Shown here piece after piece: positions 35,210 through 42,747 of a stretch of DNA of 64,000 nucleotides. The stretch's first letter is position 1. The number at the start of each line of letters is the position of its first letter. The notes below the pieces were generated by a model that did not search any database, was not told the DNA's origin, and saw nothing but the letters and a program-made list of their open reading frames with translations. The stretch is from Mesorhizobium sp. AR07 (GTDB lineage Bacteria; Pseudomonadota; Alphaproteobacteria; Rhizobiales; Rhizobiaceae), in NCBI RefSeq assembly GCF_024746815.1, contig NZ_CP080525.1, positions 4,582,501 through 4,646,500 of the forward strand, read 5' to 3'. Both the position numbers and the translations under genes were made by a program.

Positions 35210-36391
35210 TTATCGCGACGCATTGCTACCATCCGAAACCGGCCGAGATTGTCCGGGGCCTAACCCCTCCAGAATTCTGACCGGCAGGTGGATCGCCAGA
35301 GCGGCATTTTCGAACACGGCCTGTCCCGCCTCGGCAACCTTGGTGTTGGCAGTTGCGTCTTCGTCAGTGATGAGGCGGCGCAGGAGACGATTCGAGCCCA
35401 GCAGTTGGATCAGGGTGCCCGAACTCGCGAACGCGCTGTGTCCGCCACCGTCGATGTCGGAGATGTCGATCACCTGAACATTTTTCTTCTGGAGAAGCGG
35501 AATATTGGAGCCGCTGCCGATCCTGGGGCCGCCGCCTGTCAGGCGCCTTGACACGCTCAATGCGCGGTCGCGGCGCGAGACGATGATAGTAAATGGCTGC
35601 GGGAGCGTCGGAATATCGTTGACCTGGCTGCTGAAGACATCCGGATCGATGTCTGGGGCAGCAAGCATGACGCCACGGATCTTCGGAAAGATGTAGCTCT
35701 TGCCGCTCAGTGCCAGAGTACGCAGCGCCTCCATCACGACATACGCGCCCATTGAGTGACCAGCGATGACGATCCCGCTCGCGTTGGAGCGCGCTGCGAT
35801 TTCGATGGTTTCGGCAAGGCCGGCCCTGGCCTGCAAAGCGCTGTCTCGATCGAAAAGATAGCCACCGAAGGATGCGGCGGACGCCCACGAAAAATGGAGA
35901 GGCACGGAGGAAATATTGTAATCGTGAACGATCTGGGCGTTGCGAAACAAACCCTCCGCAAAGTTGTTGTTATAGCCATGAACAAAGATGAATATCTCCC
36001 GCTGTGATGGCGGGCGCTTTGCCAGTCGAGCGTTCAATTGGGACAGAAATGACTTGCCATCCGCAATATGGGTGAGATTGCGTGCCGAGAAATGTCGGGT
36101 AGGATCAGGTATGCCCGATGAGGTTTCGACGGAGCCGGGTCTATGCATTGCCGGCACGAGAACGTTCACCTGTGCAAAACTCAACGCCAAAGAGCGATCG
36201 CGAGAGTAAGGCGGTTCGGCTGTAGCGGACGCTGCGCGCGTAGTGGCTACCAGGAACGGGATCGTCGATAGATACCGCGCATCGGACTGAGTGGGAGAGG
36301 CGAGGCCAGTGACAGCCCTTGGACCTGCGCAACCCTGCAGAAGCGCCGCCAACAAGATGACCGGAACGAACCGTATTGCGGCTTTCTTCAT
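35210..36391 (-). CDS. Alpha/beta-hydrolase lipoprotein (DUF900 family)
   Basis: This predicted lipoprotein of 393 aa has the signal MKKAAIRFVPVILLAALLQGC, with the lipidated Cys at residue 21 of the lipobox LQGC. The DUF900 alpha/beta-hydrolase domain shows the oxyanion region IFVHGYNNNFAEGL, the nucleophile elbow IVIAGHSMGAYVV and a C-terminal His in GGGHSAF. It is probably an esterase-like enzyme anchored in the envelope; the substrate is unknown. The ATG at 36391 is chosen to give a normal lipoprotein signal. Confidence 0.85.
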   Translation of the reverse strand: MKKAAIRFVPVILLAALLQGCAGPRAVTGLASPTQSDARYLSTIPFLVATTRAASATAEPPYSRDRSLALSFAQVNVLVPAMHRPGSVETSSGIPDPTRHFSARNLTHIADGKSFLSQLNARLAKRPPSQREIFIFVHGYNNNFAEGLFRNAQIVHDYNISSVPLHFSWASAASFGGYLFDRDSALQARAGLAETIEIAARSNASGIVIAGHSMGAYVVMEALRTLALSGKSYIFPKIRGVMLAAPDIDPDVFSSQVNDIPTLPQPFTIIVSRRDRALSVSRRLTGGGPRIGSGSNIPLLQKKNVQVIDISDIDGGGHSAFASSGTLIQLLGSNRLLRRLITDEDATANTKVAEAGQAVFENAALAIHLPVRILEGLGPGQSRPVSDGSNASR

Positions 36392-36595
36392 GCGGCTGAC
36401 GGCACCGACCATGTCGCTGTCCCGTGACCCCGTTCAGTTGCCGGCGCGGCCATGACAAACTGGAAACACATAATAGCTGTGCCACTAGTGAAAGACGGGG
36501 TACGGAGTTCTTGATGAAGTGGTCATTCCTTGTACCCTTTCGCTGCGCGACCAGCCCAGCCCGCCTGGTATTCGGGCTCTCCATGCCAAGAGAGT

Positions 36596-37330
36596 CTATT
36601 TCCCCAGGCTTACGAGCGTCTGACCGTCCTTACCGAGAAGCCGCAATTGCCCTGTTGATGCGACCTCGAAGCGACGAACTGCTTCGAGAGCGGCCAGAAG
36701 ATTGCGCTCCTGGTCCATGAGCGGTTGATCGCACATCATCATTGATGCGCCCGTCTCTGAAATCGTCAGACCTTCCCCGGTCGCGGTGAATTTGCCAAAG
36801 AATCGGTTGCACGAGCCATTCCCGTGGACGCTTCCGCCCTGATCGAAAGCAAGAGTGGGCTGGGACCCTGCAACAAGGGCCTTTCCGGCTATCATTTCGA
36901 CAGGCCGATCCCCGTGAAGCAGGTCTGCAGGTTCGCCGGCGCACCCTGCCAACTTGCGGTCACCCATCATCACGGTCGCGGTATTCGGATATGGCATTCC
37001 CGTCATCGTATCGGCGCACACTGCGTCCGTAATCGTTAGCGTGAAGTGTCGGCCATCAACAGTCGCTGTGTATACATCGGTGCCGTCCTTTGTCGTGGGC
37101 TGCGGCACCGGTTCAATCGTGAAAGTCTCTCCCTCCAGTGCATGAAAGGTAATTGCCTTGTCGGACACCTTGATCTGCCAATTCGGCTCGTTGCCGCGCG
37201 CCGTCAAGGTAGCAGCCTGAGCACTGTCTGCCGCTGCAAGACAGAGTGCCAAAAATGGCGCGGCGATCCTAAACGGGGAGCACGGTTTTCTGGACAGAAT
37301 TGCTACCCTCCATGATCGCCAGCCGACCAT
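36596..37330 (-). CDS. META-domain exported protein (HslJ-like) with COG3650-type N-terminal domain
   Basis: This protein of about 244 aa has an N-terminal signal (RIAAPFLALCLAAADSAQA), then a COG3650-like domain (ARGNEPNWQIKVSDKAITFH) and a C-terminal META domain (about residues 145-244; GNGSCNRFFGKFTATGEGL, ASMMMCDQPLMDQERNLLAAL). META/HslJ proteins are envelope proteins linked to heat or antibiotic tolerance. Cys residues in CNRFF and MMMCD may pair. The start at 37330 leaves a long n-region; a start closer to the signal is possible. Confidence 0.82.
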   Translation of the reverse strand: MVGWRSWRVAILSRKPCSPFRIAAPFLALCLAAADSAQAATLTARGNEPNWQIKVSDKAITFHALEGETFTIEPVPQPTTKDGTDVYTATVDGRHFTLTITDAVCADTMTGMPYPNTATVMMGDRKLAGCAGEPADLLHGDRPVEMIAGKALVAGSQPTLAFDQGGSVHGNGSCNRFFGKFTATGEGLTISETGASMMMCDQPLMDQERNLLAALEAVRRFEVASTGQLRLLGKDGQTLVSLGK

Positions 37331-37998
37331 ATTTTTATGATCGGGACCCGCCGACTGGCGGTCAAATCACCAGCGGTTATTCCAACCGAATGTCCTATGT
37401 CCGGATAAGAGTCCACGCTACCGACTGGAGAACAAAGCCGGGAACTCAAAAAATGGATGGAATGCCTAGAGTTGGGATAGCCAGCGTACTGGCCGGATTT
37501 CCAGAGGGAAGAACTTGCCTCCGATGTCTGCTCGCTCTCGGCGCCACCGTAGCCTCATGAAAGCGGCTCTGCCCACTCTAAACGGAACGGGCGTGCAGGA
37601 AGCAAAGGACAGTATCACTGCGCAAGGCATAGCGGATATCTGCGCAGATCTCTTCGCATCACGCTGCTGTGCGATCGCGCACGCCACCCGTAAGCCACTC
37701 ATCAACCCGGACGAGCCGCGCGAAGCGCCGTGCCTGTATCGTGAGCCACGAGAGATCGACATTTTGCTCGATTGGGCTCATTCCGGAGCGCAAGAAATAA
37801 ACGCCTGATCCACGTTTGGGATTCACAGCATATTCCAAAAAAACGAAGTGCTGGCTTAGAGTTACTTCGATTTGATCTCATCCGCGGCGGCAGGTTGACG
37901 ATCCAATTTTATTGTTGGTTTTCCTTGGTGGGAAATCGGCCTGTCGCGCTGTGACCTGCCTAGATCATGGCAGCTCTCATGCGGGACAGGAGTTTGTC
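37331..37998. other. Intergenic region with 108-bp repeat and no confident gene
   Basis: These 668 bp lie upstream of the first AraC pair. A plus-strand frame at 37557-37808 (83 codons from ATG) has no ribosome-binding site and no recognised family, so it is not called. The 108-bp repeated element occupies 37790-37897. Confidence 0.5.
37790..37897 (+). repeat. 108-bp repeated element, copy 1 (inverted relative to copy 2)
   Basis: This 108-bp sequence matches the reverse complement of 41999-42106 with eight differences and no gaps. It ends about 100 bp before the AraC gene at 37999. The other copy has the same orientation relative to its downstream gene (BA14K at 41966, minus strand). No terminal inverted repeats are seen. 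It may be a duplicated promoter module or a small non-autonomous element. Confidence 0.85.
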
Positions 37999-39180
37999 AT
38001 GGACGCAAGAGTAAGTGCAGCCGGCATTCCCAGCGATCCCTATGCTGATGAGCCTCTGAGATGCGCGATCGACCAGAACACCTCGTCGGTGCCTCCCGCC
38101 GAACAGTTCGATTTCTTCCGGACCTGGTACGCCGGGGTTGCCGAAATGCAGCTTCTTCGTGCCGAACAGTCCCTGTTCCCGGCTCGTCATCAGGTATGGC
38201 AGTTGGGAGATCTGGCACTCGGCACAATCAAGTTTCCCGGTTTCGGCTACGACATTCGATGGGAGCATCGGAAGCGGCCGCTGCTGGATCATTGGGTGCT
38301 GTCCGTGCCGTTTTCACGATCCCGTGGCGGCAAAATGGAAGCAGGAAAGCCTCGCCTGAGATGCCTGGCACTGCCCGATGTCGCGGTGACCCATGATGAC
38401 CTGTTCATCAGGCTCTTTCTGCCGCGCACGTGGCCGGCGACCCGCTCGTCAAAAATCGAAGCAAGCGACGCGACGTTGACCTTCCTGGCCCACTACGCGA
38501 TCCTGCTCTACCGCTCTCTCCCCGATCTGAGGGAAGGAGATCTGCCGCACATCGTCACGGCGACCGCCAATCTCTTCGCCGCGGCACTGATGCCCTCAAA
38601 GGATCATCTCGCAGCCGCGCAAGGACCCGTGGACGCCGTTACCACCGCGCGTATCGCCAAAACCATTGTGGAAAGATTGACCGACCCCGATTTGACGCCC
38701 GCCAAGCTCTGCCGTGCGGCCGGCATCTCACGGTCGCGTCTCTATCGGATTTTCGAGCCGGCGGGCGGAGTGGCCAATTATGTGCGCCGCAAGCGACTGC
38801 TCAAGACACGCGATGCCCTGGCCAACAGTTCGGACAGGCGAACGATCTCCAGCATTGCCGAGGCATGGGGCTTCGCCGATCCTTCCACCTATAGCCGGAT
38901 GTTCAAATTGGAGTTCGGCGTGTCTCCCAAGGAGGCGCGCGAACTCGGATGGCAAGGCGTCAAGCACTCCACCTGGCTGAGCATCGATCAGCCGATCGAT
39001 GGTGTCGGCACCTGGGCACCCTTCTCATCAACAATTCCCTGGGGTTGTCACTTTCTTCCAAGCGATGAGTTGCCTCATGCAGGACAAGGCACGAGTTATC
39101 AGCGCAAGCGCCAAGATTGGAACCACAGAGCCTCTGAGATGCGTCGTCGACATCGACACCTCGTCGGCGCCGCCCGCTGA
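37999..39180 (+). CDS. AraC-family regulator A, copy 1, 3' end frameshifted
   Basis: This regulator of 393 aa as it reads now has an N-terminal AraC-binding-like domain (PPAEQFDFFRTWYAGVAEMQLL) and a C-terminal double HTH (SRLYRIFEPAGGVANYVRR and WGFADPSTYSRMFKLEFGVSP). AGGAG lies seven bases before ATG 37999. The intact copy at 46604 ends at 356 aa. Here one C is missing near 39011 (ACCTGGG versus ACCCTGGG), so the last residues are replaced by an unrelated basic tail and the frame runs about 115 bp into the next regulator gene. The DNA-binding domain itself is intact, so function may persist, but coupling to the second gene is lost. Confidence 0.85.
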   Translation: MDARVSAAGIPSDPYADEPLRCAIDQNTSSVPPAEQFDFFRTWYAGVAEMQLLRAEQSLFPARHQVWQLGDLALGTIKFPGFGYDIRWEHRKRPLLDHWVLSVPFSRSRGGKMEAGKPRLRCLALPDVAVTHDDLFIRLFLPRTWPATRSSKIEASDATLTFLAHYAILLYRSLPDLREGDLPHIVTATANLFAAALMPSKDHLAAAQGPVDAVTTARIAKTIVERLTDPDLTPAKLCRAAGISRSRLYRIFEPAGGVANYVRRKRLLKTRDALANSSDRRTISSIAEAWGFADPSTYSRMFKLEFGVSPKEARELGWQGVKHSTWLSIDQPIDGVGTWAPFSSTIPWGCHFLPSDELPHAGQGTSYQRKRQDWNHRASEMRRRHRHLVGAAR

Positions 39181-40135
39181 ACAGTTCGACCTTTATCGAA
39201 GCTGGCACTCCAGCATTGCCGACATCGAATTGCTTCGAGACAAGTTCGGTTCGTTCGCCGCGCGCGAGCGGGTGTGGCAGCTGGGCGGCCTCGTGCTGGC
39301 CTGCATCGAATATCCCGGAACCGGCTATCATCGCCGCTGGAGCAGCAAGAAGAATCCGGTCTTCGATCATTGGCTTCTGTGCGTGCCGCAGACAATCCCT
39401 TCAGACGGCGGGCAGCCCCGGATAGGACCGTTGCGCTGGCAGTGCCTGGCGATGCCGCATCAGGGTCAGGGCGAGGATGATGGCGTGATTTGCCTGTTCC
39501 TTCCGCGAGACTTCGCGTTCTCGCAGCCCTTCACGCTGGACATCCGCCAGGAGATGGCGGCGTTCGTCGCGGATTACATCCTGCTGCTTTATCATTCGCT
39601 TCCAAACCGCACGGAGAACGATGTTCCGTATATTGCGGCAGCGACCACCAGCCTGCTCGCCGCGTGCATCTCCCCATCCCGGGATCACTTTTTCGAGGCC
39701 CAGGAACCGATCGATGCCGTCATCATGGCCCGCGCGAACAGGCTCATTGCCGCCAGGCTTGCCGATCGCGACCTGACGCCGGAAAGGCTCTGCCAGGAAC
39801 TCAGCATCTCACGCTCCCGCCTTTATCGGATTTTCGAACCGGCTGGAGGCGTGTCACACTACATCCGGCGCCAAAGGTTGCTGAAGACAAGGGATGTTCT
39901 GGGGGACAGCACGGACGGACGCCCGATCTCCAGCATCGCGGAGGAATGGGGCTTTGTAGACCCTTCCACATACAGCCGAACATTCAGGAGAGAGTTTGGA
40001 ATCTCCCCCAAAGAGGCACGCGAAGCCGGCTGGCTGGGCATCAAGCATCCGCCTTTGGCGGAGCGGCCCGGCGACAACACACCTTCGTTGAGCAGCCTTC
40101 TGGCCAGCAACTATCTGCTTGGCCGCCAACTGTAG
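39065..40135 (+). CDS. AraC-family regulator B, copy 1
   Basis: This regulator of 356 aa is a paralog of regulator A, with the same layout (PPAEQFDLYRSWHSSIADIELL near the N-terminus; SRLYRIFEPAGGVSHYIRR and WGFVDPSTYSRTFRREFGISP in the double HTH). The start ATG 39065 corresponds to the ATG that overlaps the stop of regulator A as ATGA in copy 2. ATG 39077 is an internal alternative. Because gene A is frameshifted here, ribosomes now terminate at 39180 instead of at the start of B, which could lower B expression. Effector and targets are unknown. Confidence 0.87.
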   Translation: MSCLMQDKARVISASAKIGTTEPLRCVVDIDTSSAPPAEQFDLYRSWHSSIADIELLRDKFGSFAARERVWQLGGLVLACIEYPGTGYHRRWSSKKNPVFDHWLLCVPQTIPSDGGQPRIGPLRWQCLAMPHQGQGEDDGVICLFLPRDFAFSQPFTLDIRQEMAAFVADYILLLYHSLPNRTENDVPYIAAATTSLLAACISPSRDHFFEAQEPIDAVIMARANRLIAARLADRDLTPERLCQELSISRSRLYRIFEPAGGVSHYIRRQRLLKTRDVLGDSTDGRPISSIAEEWGFVDPSTYSRTFRREFGISPKEAREAGWLGIKHPPLAERPGDNTPSLSSLLASNYLLGRQL

Positions 40136-40190
40136 AGCAAGTAGTTGGTGAATTCGGCTGACGTGACCTGATCGAGGATAGGAGATTCAT

Positions 40191-40799
40191 TTGGTAAATT
40201 CTTTAAACAGACGATCCGTGATTGTTGGAGGGGTATCATTTCTGGCGCTATTTGGTCGCGCGGAAGCCTCCCAGAAGAGTTGGTATATCGGGAGGATCCC
40301 AGACAAGCCGTTTGACGTTCCTCTCGTCGACAAGGCACATATTCCCCAGCAGTTCCGTCGGCAAATGGTGCCTTATTTGGGCAAGGAACCTTCCGGAACA
40401 ATCCTTATCAATAAGCAAGAGCGCTTCCTGTATTATGTCGAAGATGCCGGCAGGGCGATCCGCTTTGGGATTGCAGTCGGTCGGGACGGACAGAGGTGGA
40501 GTGGAGAGGCGATAGTCGGACGAAGAGCCAAATGGCCAACCTGGACTCCTACCGCCAACATGCGACGCCGTAATCCGAGCTTACCGCAGCGCGTCCCCGG
40601 AGGCCCAAACAATCCTCTCGGAGCACGGGCGCTGTATCTGTATCGCAATGGCCAGGATACGCTTTACCGCATTCATGGGACCAATGAGCCGTGGACTATT
40701 GGCAAAGCCGCATCGTCCGGTTGCATCCGGATGTTGAACGAGCACATTTTTGAACTCTACGGGACAGTACGCAACGGCGCCCGCGTTATCGTTCTCTAG
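40191..40799 (+). CDS. L,D-transpeptidase family protein (YkuD domain)
   Basis: This predicted periplasmic cell-wall enzyme of 202 aa makes 3-3 cross-links in peptidoglycan or attaches lipoproteins. The N-terminal signal is RRSVIVGGVSFLALFGRAEA. The YkuD catalytic motif HGTNEPWTIG, followed by SSGCIRM, has the nucleophile Cys at about residue 178. The start is TTG 40191 with GGAG seven bases upstream; no better ATG keeps the signal peptide. It begins 55 bp after the regulator B stop and lies inside the segment flanked by the AraC duplication. Confidence 0.9.
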   Translation: MVNSLNRRSVIVGGVSFLALFGRAEASQKSWYIGRIPDKPFDVPLVDKAHIPQQFRRQMVPYLGKEPSGTILINKQERFLYYVEDAGRAIRFGIAVGRDGQRWSGEAIVGRRAKWPTWTPTANMRRRNPSLPQRVPGGPNNPLGARALYLYRNGQDTLYRIHGTNEPWTIGKAASSGCIRMLNEHIFELYGTVRNGARVIVL

Positions 40800-41064
40800 C
40801 GCTTACCCGAGTGGCGACTTGGAATGCACAAGGAGCTTACGCGTACCCGGAATTCCGAAGACTACGCCCACGTCGCCGCCATGCCTCGGCCGGTGTTCGT
40901 GGTTCGATTGCATTTGGCCGCAGCAAAAAGATCCCTTGGCACAAAGCCGGCGGTTAAAACGTTGCAACAGAACAGAGCCAATGACGCCGCCAGCCGGCGA
41001 TGCAGTGCGCGATCGAACTGAATAGTCTTTGCATATCAATTTTCCTTACAGGGAGATGAGATGC

Positions 41065-41385
41065 TCAACCGCCGGCGCATGCGGACGGCACAGCTCGGCC
41101 AACGCCCCACGACAGGCGTCCCTGTATGATGGTGAGCGTCCATTGGCCGTTCGAATAGATCGTTCCCTCTGGGCCCATTGAGGGCAGATCAACCTCGGCC
41201 GCGTCGTTGACGGATACCGAAGCGCGATCACCGAGGAGACGCACTGCCAGACGCGTGCCGTCCTGGCATGTGTAGTTGCTGACGGGATAGGGATTGCCCG
41301 CCCCAATCGACGCGCCGGACGCGGAATGCTTGAAGCTTGCAATCATCAGGGCGCTAGTTGCCGCGATTGATAGGTTTCTCAGCAC
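41065..41385 (-). CDS. MliC-like lysozyme inhibitor protein
   Basis: This exported protein of 106 aa has a signal peptide from MLRNLSIAATSALMIASF, and the mature part matches the C-type lysozyme inhibitor (MliC/PliC) fold: YTCQDGTRLAVRLLGDRASV, then LPSMGPEGTIYSNGQWTLTI and a final Cys that would pair with that of YTC. The GTG start at 41385 has GGGAGG six bases upstream; the longer open frame is rejected. Such proteins protect peptidoglycan from host or rival lysozymes. Moderate confidence because the domain is short. Confidence 0.68.
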   Translation of the reverse strand: MLRNLSIAATSALMIASFKHSASGASIGAGNPYPVSNYTCQDGTRLAVRLLGDRASVSVNDAAEVDLPSMGPEGTIYSNGQWTLTIIQGRLSWGVGRAVPSACAGG

Positions 41386-41543
41386 AATAGTCCTCCCAAA
41401 CTGGCGCATCAGCGTAGGCTGGCTCGCGCCAATGGCCTCGCTGGCCTTTGCCTGGGTCGGTTTTTGCTCCCGTACCAGCTTGCACTCAGCCCGTTGCAAC
41501 AAATCCAATCGGGTTCGCCGGAACCAGCGAACCCGGAGCACGC

Positions 41544-41966
41544 TCAGAAGGGCGAGATGCACTGCCGGCGCGGGCCATTGTGAGGCTGCCAGCTATTGTC
41601 CGAGACTCGATACGAGCGGTAGCGCTGCGAGCACCAGTTCACATGGTTATTCCAGGCGCTGTGATTGTGCTGGCGGGCAGCCGAGACCGCCATCCCGCCG
41701 AGCAGCATTCCGCCAATCACGCCTGCCGCGACGGCGCCACTATTGTTCCTCGAATGACGGTAATGACGGTGGGGACGGGAGGGCCGATGATGGGGAGGCC
41801 TGTGGTGCGGTGGCCGTGCTCCGTGTCCCGGTCTATGGCGGGGAGGCCTCCTTAGATCGACGTTCGTGACCGTATCGGAAACTGACGGCCTCAGCGCTCC
41901 GACCGGCATTGCCCATGTAGGTGCTGCCATGCTTGCGATGAGCGCGGCGATGATGATGCGCTTCAT
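41544..41966 (-). CDS. BA14K family exported protein
   Basis: This protein of 140 aa has a signal peptide (MKRIIIAALIASMAAPTWA), a His/Pro/Arg-rich spacer (about residues 40-75), a hydrophobic Gly-rich segment (GAVAAGVIGGMLLGGMA) and the C-terminal BA14K motif HVNWCSQRYRSY, followed by PRRQCISPF. BA14K proteins are immunoreactive, lectin-like surface proteins in Brucella and common in Rhizobiales. The His-rich stretch could bind metals. A 108-bp repeated element sits 33 bp upstream of the start and may carry its promoter. Confidence 0.9.
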   Translation of the reverse strand: MKRIIIAALIASMAAPTWAMPVGALRPSVSDTVTNVDLRRPPRHRPGHGARPPHHRPPHHRPSRPHRHYRHSRNNSGAVAAGVIGGMLLGGMAVSAARQHNHSAWNNHVNWCSQRYRSYRVSDNSWQPHNGPRRQCISPF

Positions 41967-41972
41967 ATGCCA

Positions 41973-42138
41973 CTCCGTTAACTGTGTCCGCCGCCGTCCA
42001 ACCTGTCGCCGCGGATGAGGTCAAATCGAAGTAACTTTAAGCCAGCACTTCGTCTCTTTGGAATATGCCGTGAATCCCAAACGTGGATAGGGCGTTTATT
42101 TCTTGCACTGCGTCTCCGTTAATTGTGTCCGCCGCCGT
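41973..42138. repeat. 25-bp direct repeats flanking the 108-bp element, copy 2
   Basis: A 25-bp sequence containing GTGTCCGCCGCCGT occurs at 41973-41997 and again at 42114-42138 with one mismatch. The 116 bp between the repeats are almost exactly the 108-bp element (41999-42106). This looks like an insertion with target duplication, or a tandem slip. The equivalent repeats are not seen around copy 1. Confidence 0.75.
41999..42106 (-). repeat. 108-bp repeated element, copy 2
   Basis: This is the reverse complement of 37790-37897 with eight mismatches in 108 positions. It lies directly upstream of the minus-strand BA14K gene. Confidence 0.85.
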
Positions 42139-42747
42139 AGTCTAGCATAGGGAATGTATGGCAGCGATCTATCACAAGACCTTGAAACCGTATCGCGCTT
42201 CCTCGATGCCCCGCGACAGGCCGCCCGCCCCCTCTCGTTGAGACGAAAATCACCCGTTAGACAGCGCCCTCATCCCACGAAAAATCACAGTCTAGAGCGG
42301 CTTTCTGGCGTACTCGGGGAATGGCGGCAAAGGCGAGCCTGATGCTTTGCGCGCCGCCTTCAAATGCGCCGCCAAACAATCAGCGTACAGAGAACTTGTG
42401 ACAAAATTTGACCTGAAATCGCCGTCGCACGATCCTCGAATCAATGTAGCGTAAACACCGAATAAATCGGATGGTATATGCAACTCTTTTGGTTTAGATT
42501 CTCGGGACATCGAACGACCTTCGTTTTCGATATCTCGTAATTCAGTGCTACGCTTTTCTTCAAGTTACAATTTTGCAACCTTTCTTAGAAGGAAGACGAT
42601 AGCGTCTTTATTGATATTTTATCTTAATTTTTTTTGGAAAATGACAAAACTTTCATGCAATGGAAATGGCGCCGTAATGTGGGCCCCTCTAGTCCTCCTG
42701 TCCAGGACGCTCATCTGGAGCGCATCCTTCCAAGAGGACCCCAACTC
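42139..42747. other. Long upstream region of the degP-like gene
   Basis: These 609 bp have no confident gene apart from one weak minus-strand candidate (42292-42510). The part from 42540 to 42660 is strikingly AT-rich for this genome and includes a run of eight T. It is the likely promoter region of the protease gene, although no exact sigma-factor motif could be assigned. Confidence 0.5.
42292..42510 (-). CDS. Hypothetical small protein (uncertain)
   Basis: A 72-codon frame from ATG 42510 has GAAGG seven bases upstream. The predicted protein is soluble, begins MSRESKPKELHIPSDLFGVY, and resembles nothing I recognise. It lies in an otherwise empty region. It may be a chance frame. Confidence 0.25.
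   Translation of the reverse strand: MSRESKPKELHIPSDLFGVYATLIRGSCDGDFRSNFVTSSLYADCLAAHLKAARKASGSPLPPFPEYARKPL

Larger units (their letters stand above)
37981..40135 (+). repeat. 2.15-kb direct duplication, copy 1 (AraC gene pair)
   Basis: 37981-40135 is repeated at 46586-48741 in direct orientation, with roughly twenty-odd substitutions and one single-base indel (about 99% identity by eye). Identity starts 18 bp before the first start codon, at the ribosome-binding site, and stops exactly at the second stop codon. Flanking sequences are unrelated on both sides. Confidence 0.93.

Noticed and set aside
37557..37808. 83-codon plus-strand frame upstream of the first AraC pair
   Set aside because: It has no ribosome-binding site and no recognisable protein features, and its end overlaps the 108-bp repeat.
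36392..42747. EcfG promoters in front of the other stress genes (BA14K, DegP, META, DUF900)
   Set aside because: No GGAAC-N16/17-CGTT match was found upstream of these genes; only the 57085 site fits exactly.
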